From: Longimicrobiales bacterium
GTDB taxonomy: Bacteria; Gemmatimonadota; Gemmatimonadetes; Longimicrobiales; Gaopeijiaceae
Direction of reading: 5' to 3'
NCBI GenBank assembly: GCA_028278645.1
Contig: JANQDZ010000025.1
Span: forward strand, 1-64,000
DNA: 64,000 bases
Numbering within the stretch: position 1 is the first letter of the stretch; every line of letters starts with the position of its first letter. Shown in pieces: positions 53,823 to 61,652 of the stretch. The notes below the pieces were generated by a model. That model had not been told where the DNA came from. It did not search any database and was given only the letters and a program-made list of their open reading frames with translations. A program made the translations under genes and the position numbers.

Positions 53823-55115
53823 ATGCGGATTCTCATGGTGGGAAACGGAGGGCGGGAACACACCCTGCTTTGGAAGCTGAAGGCGGACGCACCTTCTGCT
53901 GAGTTCTTTGCCACCCAGCCGAATGGGGGTATGGCCAGCTTGGCGGAGGGGGTGGAGATCTCCCCCGGAGACACGGAGGCACTCGCCGGTTGGGCTGCGT
54001 CCAGGTCCATCGACTTGACCGTGGTGGGCCCGGAAGCTCCCCTTGCCGCTGGAATCACCGATCGATTCCGTGCTAAAGGCCTGCCAGTTTTCGGACCCTC
54101 GGCCGCTGCCGCTCGCATCGAGTCGTCCAAGTCCTACGCAAAGGAACTCATGCGTGACGCCGGCGTTCCCACGGCCGATTTCCGTGTCTTCAGAGATCTC
54201 TCGGCGGCCCAGGACTACGTCAGGGAGCAGGGGGCGCCCATCGTCGTTAAAGCCTCCGGCCTAGCGGCAGGAAAGGGCGCCATCGTCTGCGAACGGGAAG
54301 AAGACGCACTTCAAGCAGTCAAAGAGATGCTCGAGGACCTCAGGTTCGGGGAGGCGGGGCGAGAGGTTGTCGTCGAGGAGTGCATGCGGGGCGAGGAACT
54401 GTCTGTTTTCGCCCTGACGGACGGCAGAGAGGTCCTCACCCTCCTCCCTTCCCAGGACCATAAACGGGTCGGCGAGGGAGACACCGGACCGAACACAGGT
54501 GGGATGGGAGCGTACGCTCCCGTATCGCTGGTGAATCCTGAGCTGATGCGGGAGGTGGAGGAACGTGTGCTTTTCTCGACGCTACAGGCCCTTGAAGCCG
54601 ACGGATCGGCATTCCAGGGGCTCCTCTACGCCGGCCTCATGCTCACGCCCGAAGGGCCAAAAGTGGTGGAGTTCAACTGCCGGTTCGGGGACCCTGAAAC
54701 CCAGGCCATCCTACCTCTCCTCACCAGCTCTCTTCTCGAGCCCATGGCCACCATCGCCGAAGGCGGATCGGTGGCGGGGATGGAGGCCCGATGGCACTCG
54801 GGAGGGGCTGTGACCACAGTCCTGGCGTCGGACGGTTACCCCGGCGGTTACGAAAAGGGAAAAGCAATCCATCTCCCCTCGTCCCTGGCCGAAGACCCGG
54901 AGCTTTTTGTCTTCCACGCCGGCACCCGAACCTCCGGCGGAGAGCTGGTCACCTCCGGAGGCCGAGTTCTGGCTGTCACCGGCCTTGGAGGCTCCCTCGG
55001 CGACGCCTCGAGGAAAAGCCTGGTGGGCGCGGACACGGTGGATTTCGAGGGGAAGTATTTCAGGACGGACATCGGCTGGAGAGAATTCGCTCGGGACGAA
55101 GCCGGGCGTCCCTGA
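53823..55115 (+). CDS. purD: Phosphoribosylamine--glycine ligase
   Basis: 430 residues from ATG 53823; the open frame extends 41 codons upstream through the terminator without homology. ATP-grasp enzyme with MRILMVGNGGREHTLLWKL, DLTVVGPEAPLAAGI, ESSKSYAKELM, IVVKASGLAAGKGAIVC, SQDHKRVGEGDTGPNTGGMG and EFNCRFGDPETQ. It makes GAR from phosphoribosylamine and glycine in purine synthesis. It is not next to other pur genes; mutM follows after 21 bp. Confidence 0.96.
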   Translation: MRILMVGNGGREHTLLWKLKADAPSAEFFATQPNGGMASLAEGVEISPGDTEALAGWAASRSIDLTVVGPEAPLAAGITDRFRAKGLPVFGPSAAAARIESSKSYAKELMRDAGVPTADFRVFRDLSAAQDYVREQGAPIVVKASGLAAGKGAIVCEREEDALQAVKEMLEDLRFGEAGREVVVEECMRGEELSVFALTDGREVLTLLPSQDHKRVGEGDTGPNTGGMGAYAPVSLVNPELMREVEERVLFSTLQALEADGSAFQGLLYAGLMLTPEGPKVVEFNCRFGDPETQAILPLLTSSLLEPMATIAEGGSVAGMEARWHSGGAVTTVLASDGYPGGYEKGKAIHLPSSLAEDPELFVFHAGTRTSGGELVTSGGRVLAVTGLGGSLGDASRKSLVGADTVDFEGKYFRTDIGWREFARDEAGRP

Positions 55116-55136
55116 TCCACAGGCGGCCCCGTTGTC

Positions 55137-55982
55137 ATGCCCGAGCTCCCCGAGGTCGAGACCGTCGTCCGCCAGTTGGCCGAAGTGCTGCCCGGGCTCA
55201 CGGTGGGCGAGGTCGATGTAGTCCAACCCGACCTCCTGAACCGGGCGCCGGACTCCTTCCGGGCTCCCCTGGTGGGCTCAACCATTCGGGCGGTGACCCG
55301 CCGGGGGAAAAACATCGTCCTGGCCCTGTCCGGCCCGCGAATCCTGGCGGTCAACCTGGGGATGACCGGCCAACTCCTTTTCATACCCACTGAACCAGGT
55401 CAGGACCCGAAAAAAACCCCGGTGTGGCCTTCCCATCCAGGGGTGCTCCTCCATCTGGGACCCACCGGCGCCCTGGTGTACGCCGACGTGCGCAGGTTTG
55501 GATCGCTCCGGCTTTATTCCCCTGAGGGTTGGAAAAAAGAGTCGGCCCGGCTTGGTCCGGAACCCCTCGATCCAAGCCTCGACGGGAGGGCTTTTTGGCA
55601 AGCCCTCCAGAGATCTCGATCTCCAATCCGATCGTGGCTCCTGGACCAAACCAGGATCGCCGGGATTGGGAACATCTATGCCCTCGAGGCCCTATTCAGA
55701 GCAGAGATCCACCCACAGGCTCAGGCCAGGTCCCTGACAAAAAATCGGTCGGAGCGGCTCCTCGAAGGGATCCGAGCGGTACTCTCCGAAGCCATCGCGG
55801 CCAGGGGAACAACACTGCGGGACTACCGAACGGCTTCGGGAGATTCGGGTGGATTTGGGCCATCCCTGCTGATTTATGGTCGGGAGGGAGAGGCCTGCCC
55901 GGGGTGTAACACACCGATCCAACGGGTCGTATTCGCAAACAGGTCAGCCTTTTTTTGTCCGAGTTGTCAGAAGGGGTCATGA
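55137..55982 (+). CDS. mutM: Formamidopyrimidine-DNA glycosylase
   Basis: 281 residues. The catalytic N-terminal proline and glutamate are in MPELPEVETVVRQL; the helix-two-turn-helix region has QTRIAGIGNIYALEALFRA, and the C-terminal zinc finger CPGCNTPIQRVVFANRSAFF is completed by CPSCQ. Fpg excises 8-oxoguanine and nicks the strand. It overlaps the next gene as ATGA. Confidence 0.96.
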   Translation: MPELPEVETVVRQLAEVLPGLTVGEVDVVQPDLLNRAPDSFRAPLVGSTIRAVTRRGKNIVLALSGPRILAVNLGMTGQLLFIPTEPGQDPKKTPVWPSHPGVLLHLGPTGALVYADVRRFGSLRLYSPEGWKKESARLGPEPLDPSLDGRAFWQALQRSRSPIRSWLLDQTRIAGIGNIYALEALFRAEIHPQAQARSLTKNRSERLLEGIRAVLSEAIAARGTTLRDYRTASGDSGGFGPSLLIYGREGEACPGCNTPIQRVVFANRSAFFCPSCQKGS

Positions 55983-57505
55983 GGGGTTTCTCATTCTTCA
56001 TCCCAGCGCTCGTATTCCTCTGCGCATCTCCACAGGGGATCGGTGCCCAAGATCCGTTCGAGCGGTCTTTGGAGGTCCAGGAGCACACTCTTGAAAACGG
56101 GCTCCGACTCTTCATCATTCCCCGCCCAGGGGCGCCTATTGCCTCCTTTGTGGTCCAATACAGGATCGGGGGTGTGAACGAGCGCCCGGGAAACACGGGG
56201 ATTGCCCACCTCCTCGAGCACCTTCTCTTCAAGGGAACTACCTCGATTGGGACCTCCGACTACGACATGGAGAGGGTGTTCCTGAACCAGATGGACCGCT
56301 TATTCGACGCCATCCTCGTCCTCCAGGACCTTTCCCCGCCGGACACGGCAACCATCTCCGTTCTGGAGGGCCGGATAAAAGACCTGGAAGACCAGGCTTC
56401 GGCGTACGTGACCAGCAACGAGTTCGATATCATCCTGTCGGAAAACGGATCCAGAAACCTCAACGCCACCACCACCGCCGAGTCCACCACCTACTTCGTA
56501 GAGCTCCCCTCCAACCGGGCCGAGTTATGGTTCATCCTTGAAGCTGACCGCATGCAGAACCCGGTATTCAGGGAGTTCTACGCCGAGAGGGACGTGGTGG
56601 CCGAGGAGCGCCGTCTCAGGTTGGAGAACAGCTCGGCCGGCCTCCTTTACCAGGCGCATATGGCCGAGGCCTTCCAGACTCACCCCTACGGAAAACCGGT
56701 GGTGGGCTTTATGGAGGACATTCAGCGCCTGACGCGTGAGGAGGTCAGGTCGTATTTCCGTCGATTCTACGGCCCCAACAACGCAGTCGTGGCCATCGCT
56801 GGAGACGTTGATCCCGGCCAGATTCTGCGGTGGGCCCAGGTGTACCTGGCACCCATCCCGAGGGGAGAGGATCCGCCTCCGGTCCTCATTCAGGAGCCGC
56901 CACAGGACGGGGAGCGACGGGTGGAGGTTACCTACGATGCCGAACCGCACCTTCGGATCGGATGGAAGGTCCCGGAAAGCCAAAGCGAAGACGGCCCGGC
57001 GTTATACATGTTGACCTCCCTCCTCACCGGAGGCAGGAGTTCCCGCCTTTATCGAAGGCTGGTGCTATCGGATCGCCTGGTTTCCACAGTTCTCTCCTCC
57101 ATCGAGCCGGGCCAGCTCTACCCTGGCCTCTTCACCGTCCAGGCCAGTCCTCTGGCCCCCCACACAACGGTCGAGGTCGAGGAAGCGATCTACCAGGAGT
57201 TGGACCGACTCCGCCTGGTGCCGCCGGAGGAGCAAGAGCTCCAGAGGGTCCGAAACCAACTGGAAGCCTCGGAGGTCCGTCGGTTACGGTCGAACTTCGG
57301 CCTCGCCGTTCAGGTTGCGGGTTCAGCTACCCTTTACGGGGACTGGGAAACCACCTTCCGGTTCACAGAAAGGCTCCTGGCGGTCACACCGTCCGACATT
57401 CAGAGGGTGGTGGCCAAGTACTTCACGGTGGAGGCTAGGACCGTGGCCACCCTGGTCAAACCCTCCCAGCAAAAGGCCCCAGGCGGGACGGACGGGAAAG
57501 AATGA
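55979..57505 (+). CDS. M16 family zinc peptidase, catalytic partner, exported
   Basis: 508 residues from ATG 55979. A signal peptide (MRGFSFFIPALVFLCASPQG) ends near AQ. The inverted zinc motif HLLEH is at residues 77-81, with the third ligand likely in DVVAEERRLRLEN. Between them a roughly 50-residue charged insertion (ILVLQDLSPPDTATISVLEG and on) enlarges the domain compared with mitochondrial processing peptidase beta. The second M16 half (FYGPNNAVVAIAGDVD) follows. It overlaps the next M16 gene (ATGA); the two should form a heterodimeric periplasmic peptidase. Confidence 0.93.
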   Translation: MRGFSFFIPALVFLCASPQGIGAQDPFERSLEVQEHTLENGLRLFIIPRPGAPIASFVVQYRIGGVNERPGNTGIAHLLEHLLFKGTTSIGTSDYDMERVFLNQMDRLFDAILVLQDLSPPDTATISVLEGRIKDLEDQASAYVTSNEFDIILSENGSRNLNATTTAESTTYFVELPSNRAELWFILEADRMQNPVFREFYAERDVVAEERRLRLENSSAGLLYQAHMAEAFQTHPYGKPVVGFMEDIQRLTREEVRSYFRRFYGPNNAVVAIAGDVDPGQILRWAQVYLAPIPRGEDPPPVLIQEPPQDGERRVEVTYDAEPHLRIGWKVPESQSEDGPALYMLTSLLTGGRSSRLYRRLVLSDRLVSTVLSSIEPGQLYPGLFTVQASPLAPHTTVEVEEAIYQELDRLRLVPPEEQELQRVRNQLEASEVRRLRSNFGLAVQVAGSATLYGDWETTFRFTERLLAVTPSDIQRVVAKYFTVEARTVATLVKPSQQKAPGGTDGKE

Positions 57506-59055
57506 GTTTCCCCCGGCACCCGTTCCCTCACCGGCCCCGGGCCTTGCTCCGGGCACCCCTCTTGACCGCCGTGATCCTGGTCTCCTTCGCGCCCTGGACG
57601 ACCGGGGCAAACGCCCAGGACAAAAAAGCCATTGGCCGGGACGCGGCAATGGGTCTCAACTTCCGGGAGGTGGCGTTCGATCCTCCGCAGGTTCAAAAGC
57701 GAACGTTGGACGCTGGGGTCCCGGTGTTTCTCCTCGAAGATCACTCCCTTCCGTTGGTGACGTTTTACGCCCGGTTCCGGGGAGGATACGCCATCCTGCC
57801 TCGGACCTCTTACGCTGCCGCTTCCGCCCTCTCCGGTCTTCTTCGGGCCGGGGGCACCACCGTACTTCCCCCGGACTCTGTGGATCATCTGGTGGACTTT
57901 TACGCGCTCCAGCTGGCGTTCGGCGGTGGTGGCGAAAGCACGTTCAGCAGCATGAATACCCTCACCAAACACCTCGAACCCGCCATGGAGCTTTGGGGGG
58001 AGATCCTTCGACATCCCCGATTCGATTCGTTGGAGATCGAGATCTGGCGAGATCGCCAAACCGAGTCTGTGCGGCGGAGAGACGACGACCCAGGCCGGCT
58101 GGCCGTCTCCGAGTTCAACCGCATCATGTTCGGAGACCACCCAATCGGGTGGGAGTTTACCCCGGAAGACCTTTCCCCGGAGCGGCTGAACACTCAGGCC
58201 GTGTTTGATGTCCATTCCCGGGTATTCTGCCCGGAGAACCTCATACTGGGCGTGGTCGGGGACGTCCGGTGGTCCGACGTACAGCCCCAGCTCGAGCGGC
58301 TGGTGGCCGGCTGGCCCTCCTGCTCGGAGCCCCTCCTGGAGCCCAGAATCCCCGAGCTCCTGGAAGGACCGAAGGTCTTTCTCATCCCGAAAGACCTGAC
58401 CCAAAGCACTATCGTCATGGCCGGACCCGGTGGTGTCAGGCAGGGCACGAGTCAGGAGTACTTTGCCTCGAGAATCGGAAACACGATCCTTGGAACCGGC
58501 GGGTTCAGCAGCCGCCTGGTTTCACGGGTGCGGACCGATATGGGGTATGCCTACTCCGCATCCTCCTTTTGGACAACGCCTTCCAGGTCCGAGGGGATCG
58601 TGGGAGCTACCACCCAGACGAAGAGCGAATCCACCATCGAAGTCATCCGTCTCATGCAGGAGATCATGGACGAGATGGCCCTGAATCCGCCGCTTCAAGA
58701 GGAGGTGGATCGGGTGATCGACCAGATCGTCAACGGCTTCGTCTTCAACTTCCAGGACTCCTCCCAGATCGTATCGCGGCAGATGTTCTACCTATCCCAG
58801 GACCTCCCGGAGGACTGGCTGGAGCGCTACGTCCGGGGGATCCAAAGGGTGGACCCGGAGGACGTCCAACGCGTCTTCCGTCGACACGTCCGACCGGAGG
58901 ATATGGTGATCCTGATCGTCGGGGATCCGGAGGATTTCGACTTGCCTCCCGAGGTGTTGGGAGAGGTGGAGATCTGGGACGTGGGAAGCCACACCCCCCT
59001 TTCCGCTCAGGCTTCTAGCGTGTCCCAACGTGCAGAGCGGCGACCCCACCGCTGA
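57502..59055 (+). CDS. M16 family protein lacking the zinc site, partner subunit, exported
   Basis: 517 residues. Signal peptide RALLRAPLLTAVILVSFAPW ending near ANAQ. The fold is M16, but where HxxEH belongs the sequence reads AAASALSGLLRAGG, so it cannot bind zinc. It keeps the Arg/Tyr region of the non-catalytic half, RVRTDMGYAYSASSFW, which in paired M16 peptidases completes the active site of the partner. Its last 41 bp overlap the opposite-strand menG gene. Confidence 0.93.
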   Translation: MSFPRHPFPHRPRALLRAPLLTAVILVSFAPWTTGANAQDKKAIGRDAAMGLNFREVAFDPPQVQKRTLDAGVPVFLLEDHSLPLVTFYARFRGGYAILPRTSYAAASALSGLLRAGGTTVLPPDSVDHLVDFYALQLAFGGGGESTFSSMNTLTKHLEPAMELWGEILRHPRFDSLEIEIWRDRQTESVRRRDDDPGRLAVSEFNRIMFGDHPIGWEFTPEDLSPERLNTQAVFDVHSRVFCPENLILGVVGDVRWSDVQPQLERLVAGWPSCSEPLLEPRIPELLEGPKVFLIPKDLTQSTIVMAGPGGVRQGTSQEYFASRIGNTILGTGGFSSRLVSRVRTDMGYAYSASSFWTTPSRSEGIVGATTQTKSESTIEVIRLMQEIMDEMALNPPLQEEVDRVIDQIVNGFVFNFQDSSQIVSRQMFYLSQDLPEDWLERYVRGIQRVDPEDVQRVFRRHVRPEDMVILIVGDPEDFDLPPEVLGEVEIWDVGSHTPLSAQASSVSQRAERRPHR

Positions 59056-59743
59056 GGAATCGCCAGCTGGTCTCCGAAAAGCCTGCCGCCCGCAGCATCT
59101 GCTCCAGCCCGTCAGGACCAGGGAACTCCTTCACCGACTGGGGGAGATACGTGTACGCCCAGGGGTGGCCGGAAACGATCCGGCCCAGGACGGGGAGGAT
59201 GTTCCGGAAATAGAAGAGGTAGAAGCGGCGGAGCACCGGGTTCGGTGGCTCGGTGAACTCCAAAACCACAAGCTTCCTTCCGGGCTTCAGAACTCGTAGG
59301 AATTCCCCGAATCCCTTCCCCAGGTCAGAGAGATTCCTGACGCCAAAAGCGACCATTGCGCCTTCGAAGGACTCGTCGGGGAACGGGAGCTCGAGGGTGT
59401 CGCCACACACGGGGAACACCGGCGCATCCTTAACCTTGGCCATCCCCTCGAGCAGCATGGGCCTGGCGAAGTCGGAAGCCATCACCCGTCCTTCGAAGCC
59501 ATTCCGTCGGGTCAGCTCGAGACTCAGATCGAACGTCCCCGCGCAGGCGTCCAGATACCAGCCACGGGGTTTCCCTTCCCAATGGAGTTGATCTACCGCC
59601 AACCTTCGCCACCGACGATCGATGTTCAAGCTCAGAAGGTGGTTCAGGAGATCGTACCGAGGGGCGATCTCGGAAAAGATGGTCCTTACCTGTCGCTCCC
59701 GGGCGGGTCCCTTGTCGGGTTTGGCTTCGTTCGGGGCAGGCAT
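59015..59743 (-). CDS. menG: Demethylmenaquinone/ubiquinone C-methyltransferase
   Basis: 242 residues of the UbiE/MenG family: IFSEIAPRYDLLNHLLSLNI, the SAM site YLDACAGTFDLSLEL, LELPFPDESFEGAMVAFGVR and VVLEFTEPPNPVLRRFY. The SAM loop has DACAGTFDL where the usual form is DVGTGTGD. It methylates the quinone ring at the end of menaquinone or ubiquinone synthesis; menaquinone is more likely for this type of organism. Its 3' end overlaps the convergent M16 gene by 41 bp. Confidence 0.92.
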   Translation of the reverse strand: MPAPNEAKPDKGPARERQVRTIFSEIAPRYDLLNHLLSLNIDRRWRRLAVDQLHWEGKPRGWYLDACAGTFDLSLELTRRNGFEGRVMASDFARPMLLEGMAKVKDAPVFPVCGDTLELPFPDESFEGAMVAFGVRNLSDLGKGFGEFLRVLKPGRKLVVLEFTEPPNPVLRRFYLFYFRNILPVLGRIVSGHPWAYTYLPQSVKEFPGPDGLEQMLRAAGFSETSWRFLSGGVAALHVGTR

Positions 59744-59874
59744 TACTCCAAGTCGGGTTCGGGATCACCCCGGGGATTCCCTTCGGCATGCGTCGTTTGT
59801 CTTCTTCATACCGAGTGGGGCCGCCTCGCGGGATAGGTCACGGGGCTGGAAGAAACGAAAAAAACGGTACCCGC

Positions 59875-59902
59875 GAAACCCTTTCCGTTCCAATCTTGTA
59901 CC
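59875..59902 (+). promoter_or_regulatory. Candidate ECF-type promoter in front of the sigma factor gene
   Basis: GAAACCC (59875-59881), 16 bp, GTACC (59898-59902). It has the same layout as the candidate at 60649, which suggests autoregulation. Inference from two sites only. Confidence 0.35.
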
Positions 59903-60023
59903 TTAGGGTGTGTTGCGAAGGAGGTGCCCAACCCTCTTCCAGCGCCGGTGGCGGCTGGCGGCCAAGCCCGTTTCGACGCCTGCCAGAGATCATATCCCGT
60001 GGACCAACGGAGGGCTGTAGGTC

Positions 60024-60614
60024 GTGGACTACGCCCAAATGGAGGACAAAGAGCTCGCCCTCTGGGCGGCGAAGGGCCGGGAGATGGCCTTCCGAGAGCT
60101 CTTGGGCCGATATGAGCGGCCCCTCTTCTCGTTGGTCTACCGTATGGTCCGGGATCGTACCTTGGCGGAAGACCTGGCCCAGGAAGCGTTCATCCGGGCG
60201 TTCAACGCTATCAGCACCTACAAACCCCGCTACAAGTTCAGCAGCTGGATCTTCAAGATCGCCAACAACCACACGATCGACTATCTCCGGAAGCGCAAGC
60301 TGGACACGGTTTCCATCGACGGGTCACCCCACGCGAGAAATCCCGAGGAGGAAGCCCAGACCCGACTGGTGGTTGAGTCCAACGAGGAAGCCCCCGATCG
60401 GTACGTGGAGTCCAAGGAACTCGGCGGCCAGATCGAGGAAGCCATCGGCCGGCTCCGGCCTGAGTACAGGGCCGCCGTCCTGCTCCGTCACGTAGAGGGA
60501 TATACATACGAAGAAATCGCCGACATCATGGACCTCCCCTTGGGGACTGTGAAGACGTATCTCCACCGTGCGAGGGGGGAGCTAAAAGCCCTTTTGGCCC
60601 ACGTGGATTCGTGA
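60024..60614 (+). CDS. ECF-type RNA polymerase sigma factor
   Basis: 196 residues from GTG 60024; ATG 60039 is a possible start. Region 2 has DRTLAEDLAQEAFIRAFNAI and YKFSSWIFKIANNHTIDYLR; region 4 has GRLRPEYRAAVLLRHVEGYT and DLPLGTVKTYLHRARGEL. Only sigma2 and sigma4 are present, as in RpoE-type ECF factors. The 94-bp-downstream gene encodes a zinc-finger anti-sigma factor, so it is held inactive at the membrane until an envelope signal arrives. The stretch 59744-60023 before it, between the divergent menG and this gene, holds a candidate ECF promoter and an unused AAGGAGG. Confidence 0.95.
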   Translation: MDYAQMEDKELALWAAKGREMAFRELLGRYERPLFSLVYRMVRDRTLAEDLAQEAFIRAFNAISTYKPRYKFSSWIFKIANNHTIDYLRKRKLDTVSIDGSPHARNPEEEAQTRLVVESNEEAPDRYVESKELGGQIEEAIGRLRPEYRAAVLLRHVEGYTYEEIADIMDLPLGTVKTYLHRARGELKALLAHVDS

Positions 60615-60648
60615 CCTCGAAAGGGATTGGGACAGGGCCAGAAATGTT

Positions 60649-60676
60649 GAAACTTCTAAATGATTCCGGCCGTAGT
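60649..60676 (+). promoter_or_regulatory. Candidate ECF-type promoter in front of the anti-sigma gene
   Basis: GAAACTT (60649-60655), 16 bp, GTAGT (60672-60676), in the 93-bp gap before the anti-sigma gene and with spacing identical to the site at 59875. Confidence 0.35.
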
Positions 60677-60707
60677 GGAATCGAGAACCTCATGGGAGTA
60701 GAAAAGC

Positions 60708-61652
60708 GTGGCATTTGAAGGCGATCCGAGGCATTTGACCTCCGAGCAGATCCAGGAGTTCCTGGACCGACAGCTGACTCGAGAAGAGGAAGCGTCGGTG
60801 CAGGAGCACCTCTCTGCTTGCCCTCACTGCCAGGGGGAGTTGGAAGGTTGGAAACTCCTGTTTTCCGACCTCGGGTCCCTCCCGGAATTGGATCCGGGTA
60901 GGGTATTCCACCAAGAGATAATGGGACAGGCTCCGGTCCTCGCACCCGAAAGAACTCCCGGCCGACGGGCTGCCCGGAAGGCCAGGAAACTGGCGGAAGC
61001 CCATATCCCACATGGGAGCATTCAAGACTACCTGGAGAATCTCCTTCCCCCCCAACCAGCGGCCCGGGTGGAAGCCCATCTGGCTTCCTGCGACTCCTGC
61101 CAATCCCGGGTTCAAGAATGGCAGGCGCTTTTGGGGGCGTTCCCACGTTTGGGCCATTTCGCGCCGAAACCCGGCTTCGCCGAGCGGGTCATGGCTCAGG
61201 TTATGGTTCCGGCTCCGGTCCCCGTCAGGGCCGGGGGGTTGTCCTCCATTCCTGGGAGGGCCTTGAACTGGGTTCGCGGTGTCCTTCCCCAAACCAGACA
61301 CGGCTGGGCGGTGGTGGGAGGTATGGCCTCCGCGCCAACCATTACCGTCGTGACCCTGGTTTACCTCCTTTTCTCCCGTCCTCTCCTTACGCCGGGGAAC
61401 TTCGTCTCCTACCTACTCTGGAAGGGGTCATCCTTCCTTGATGTGGCAGCAGGCACGGTTTCGAGCTTGGTAACGGAGAGCGGGACCCTGTTAAGGCTCG
61501 TGACATTCTTGGAGCCAGTAACCCAGTCCCCACTTCTCATGGGCCTGGGTGGGCTGGTCTTCTCTCTTTTCAGTGCAGGCGCTCTTTGGGTTCTCTACAG
61601 GAACCTCATCGCCACTCCACCGGATGATCGTTATGCGCGTGCTCGGGTTTAG
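60708..61652 (+). CDS. Anti-sigma factor with two zf-HC2 domains and membrane helices
   Basis: 314 residues from GTG 60708 (GGGAG ten bases upstream). Two zinc-finger anti-sigma (ZAS/zf-HC2) modules are present: His34, Cys38, Cys41 in VQEHLSACPHCQGELE and His124, Cys128, Cys131 in VEAHLASCDSCQSRVQEW, each with an aspartate/glutamine-rich helix before it. A Pro-rich linker leads to about two transmembrane helices (TITVVTLVYLLF near 210 and LGGLVFSLFSAGALWVLY near 285). The first module should bind the sigma factor encoded just upstream; the purpose of the second is unclear. Confidence 0.88.
   Translation: MAFEGDPRHLTSEQIQEFLDRQLTREEEASVQEHLSACPHCQGELEGWKLLFSDLGSLPELDPGRVFHQEIMGQAPVLAPERTPGRRAARKARKLAEAHIPHGSIQDYLENLLPPQPAARVEAHLASCDSCQSRVQEWQALLGAFPRLGHFAPKPGFAERVMAQVMVPAPVPVRAGGLSSIPGRALNWVRGVLPQTRHGWAVVGGMASAPTITVVTLVYLLFSRPLLTPGNFVSYLLWKGSSFLDVAAGTVSSLVTESGTLLRLVTFLEPVTQSPLLMGLGGLVFSLFSAGALWVLYRNLIATPPDDRYARARV

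Noticed and set aside
59920-59940. Strong AAGGAGG site about 100 bp before the sigma factor gene
   Set aside because: The following GTG opens a 63-codon frame with no homology that overlaps the sigma gene out of frame.
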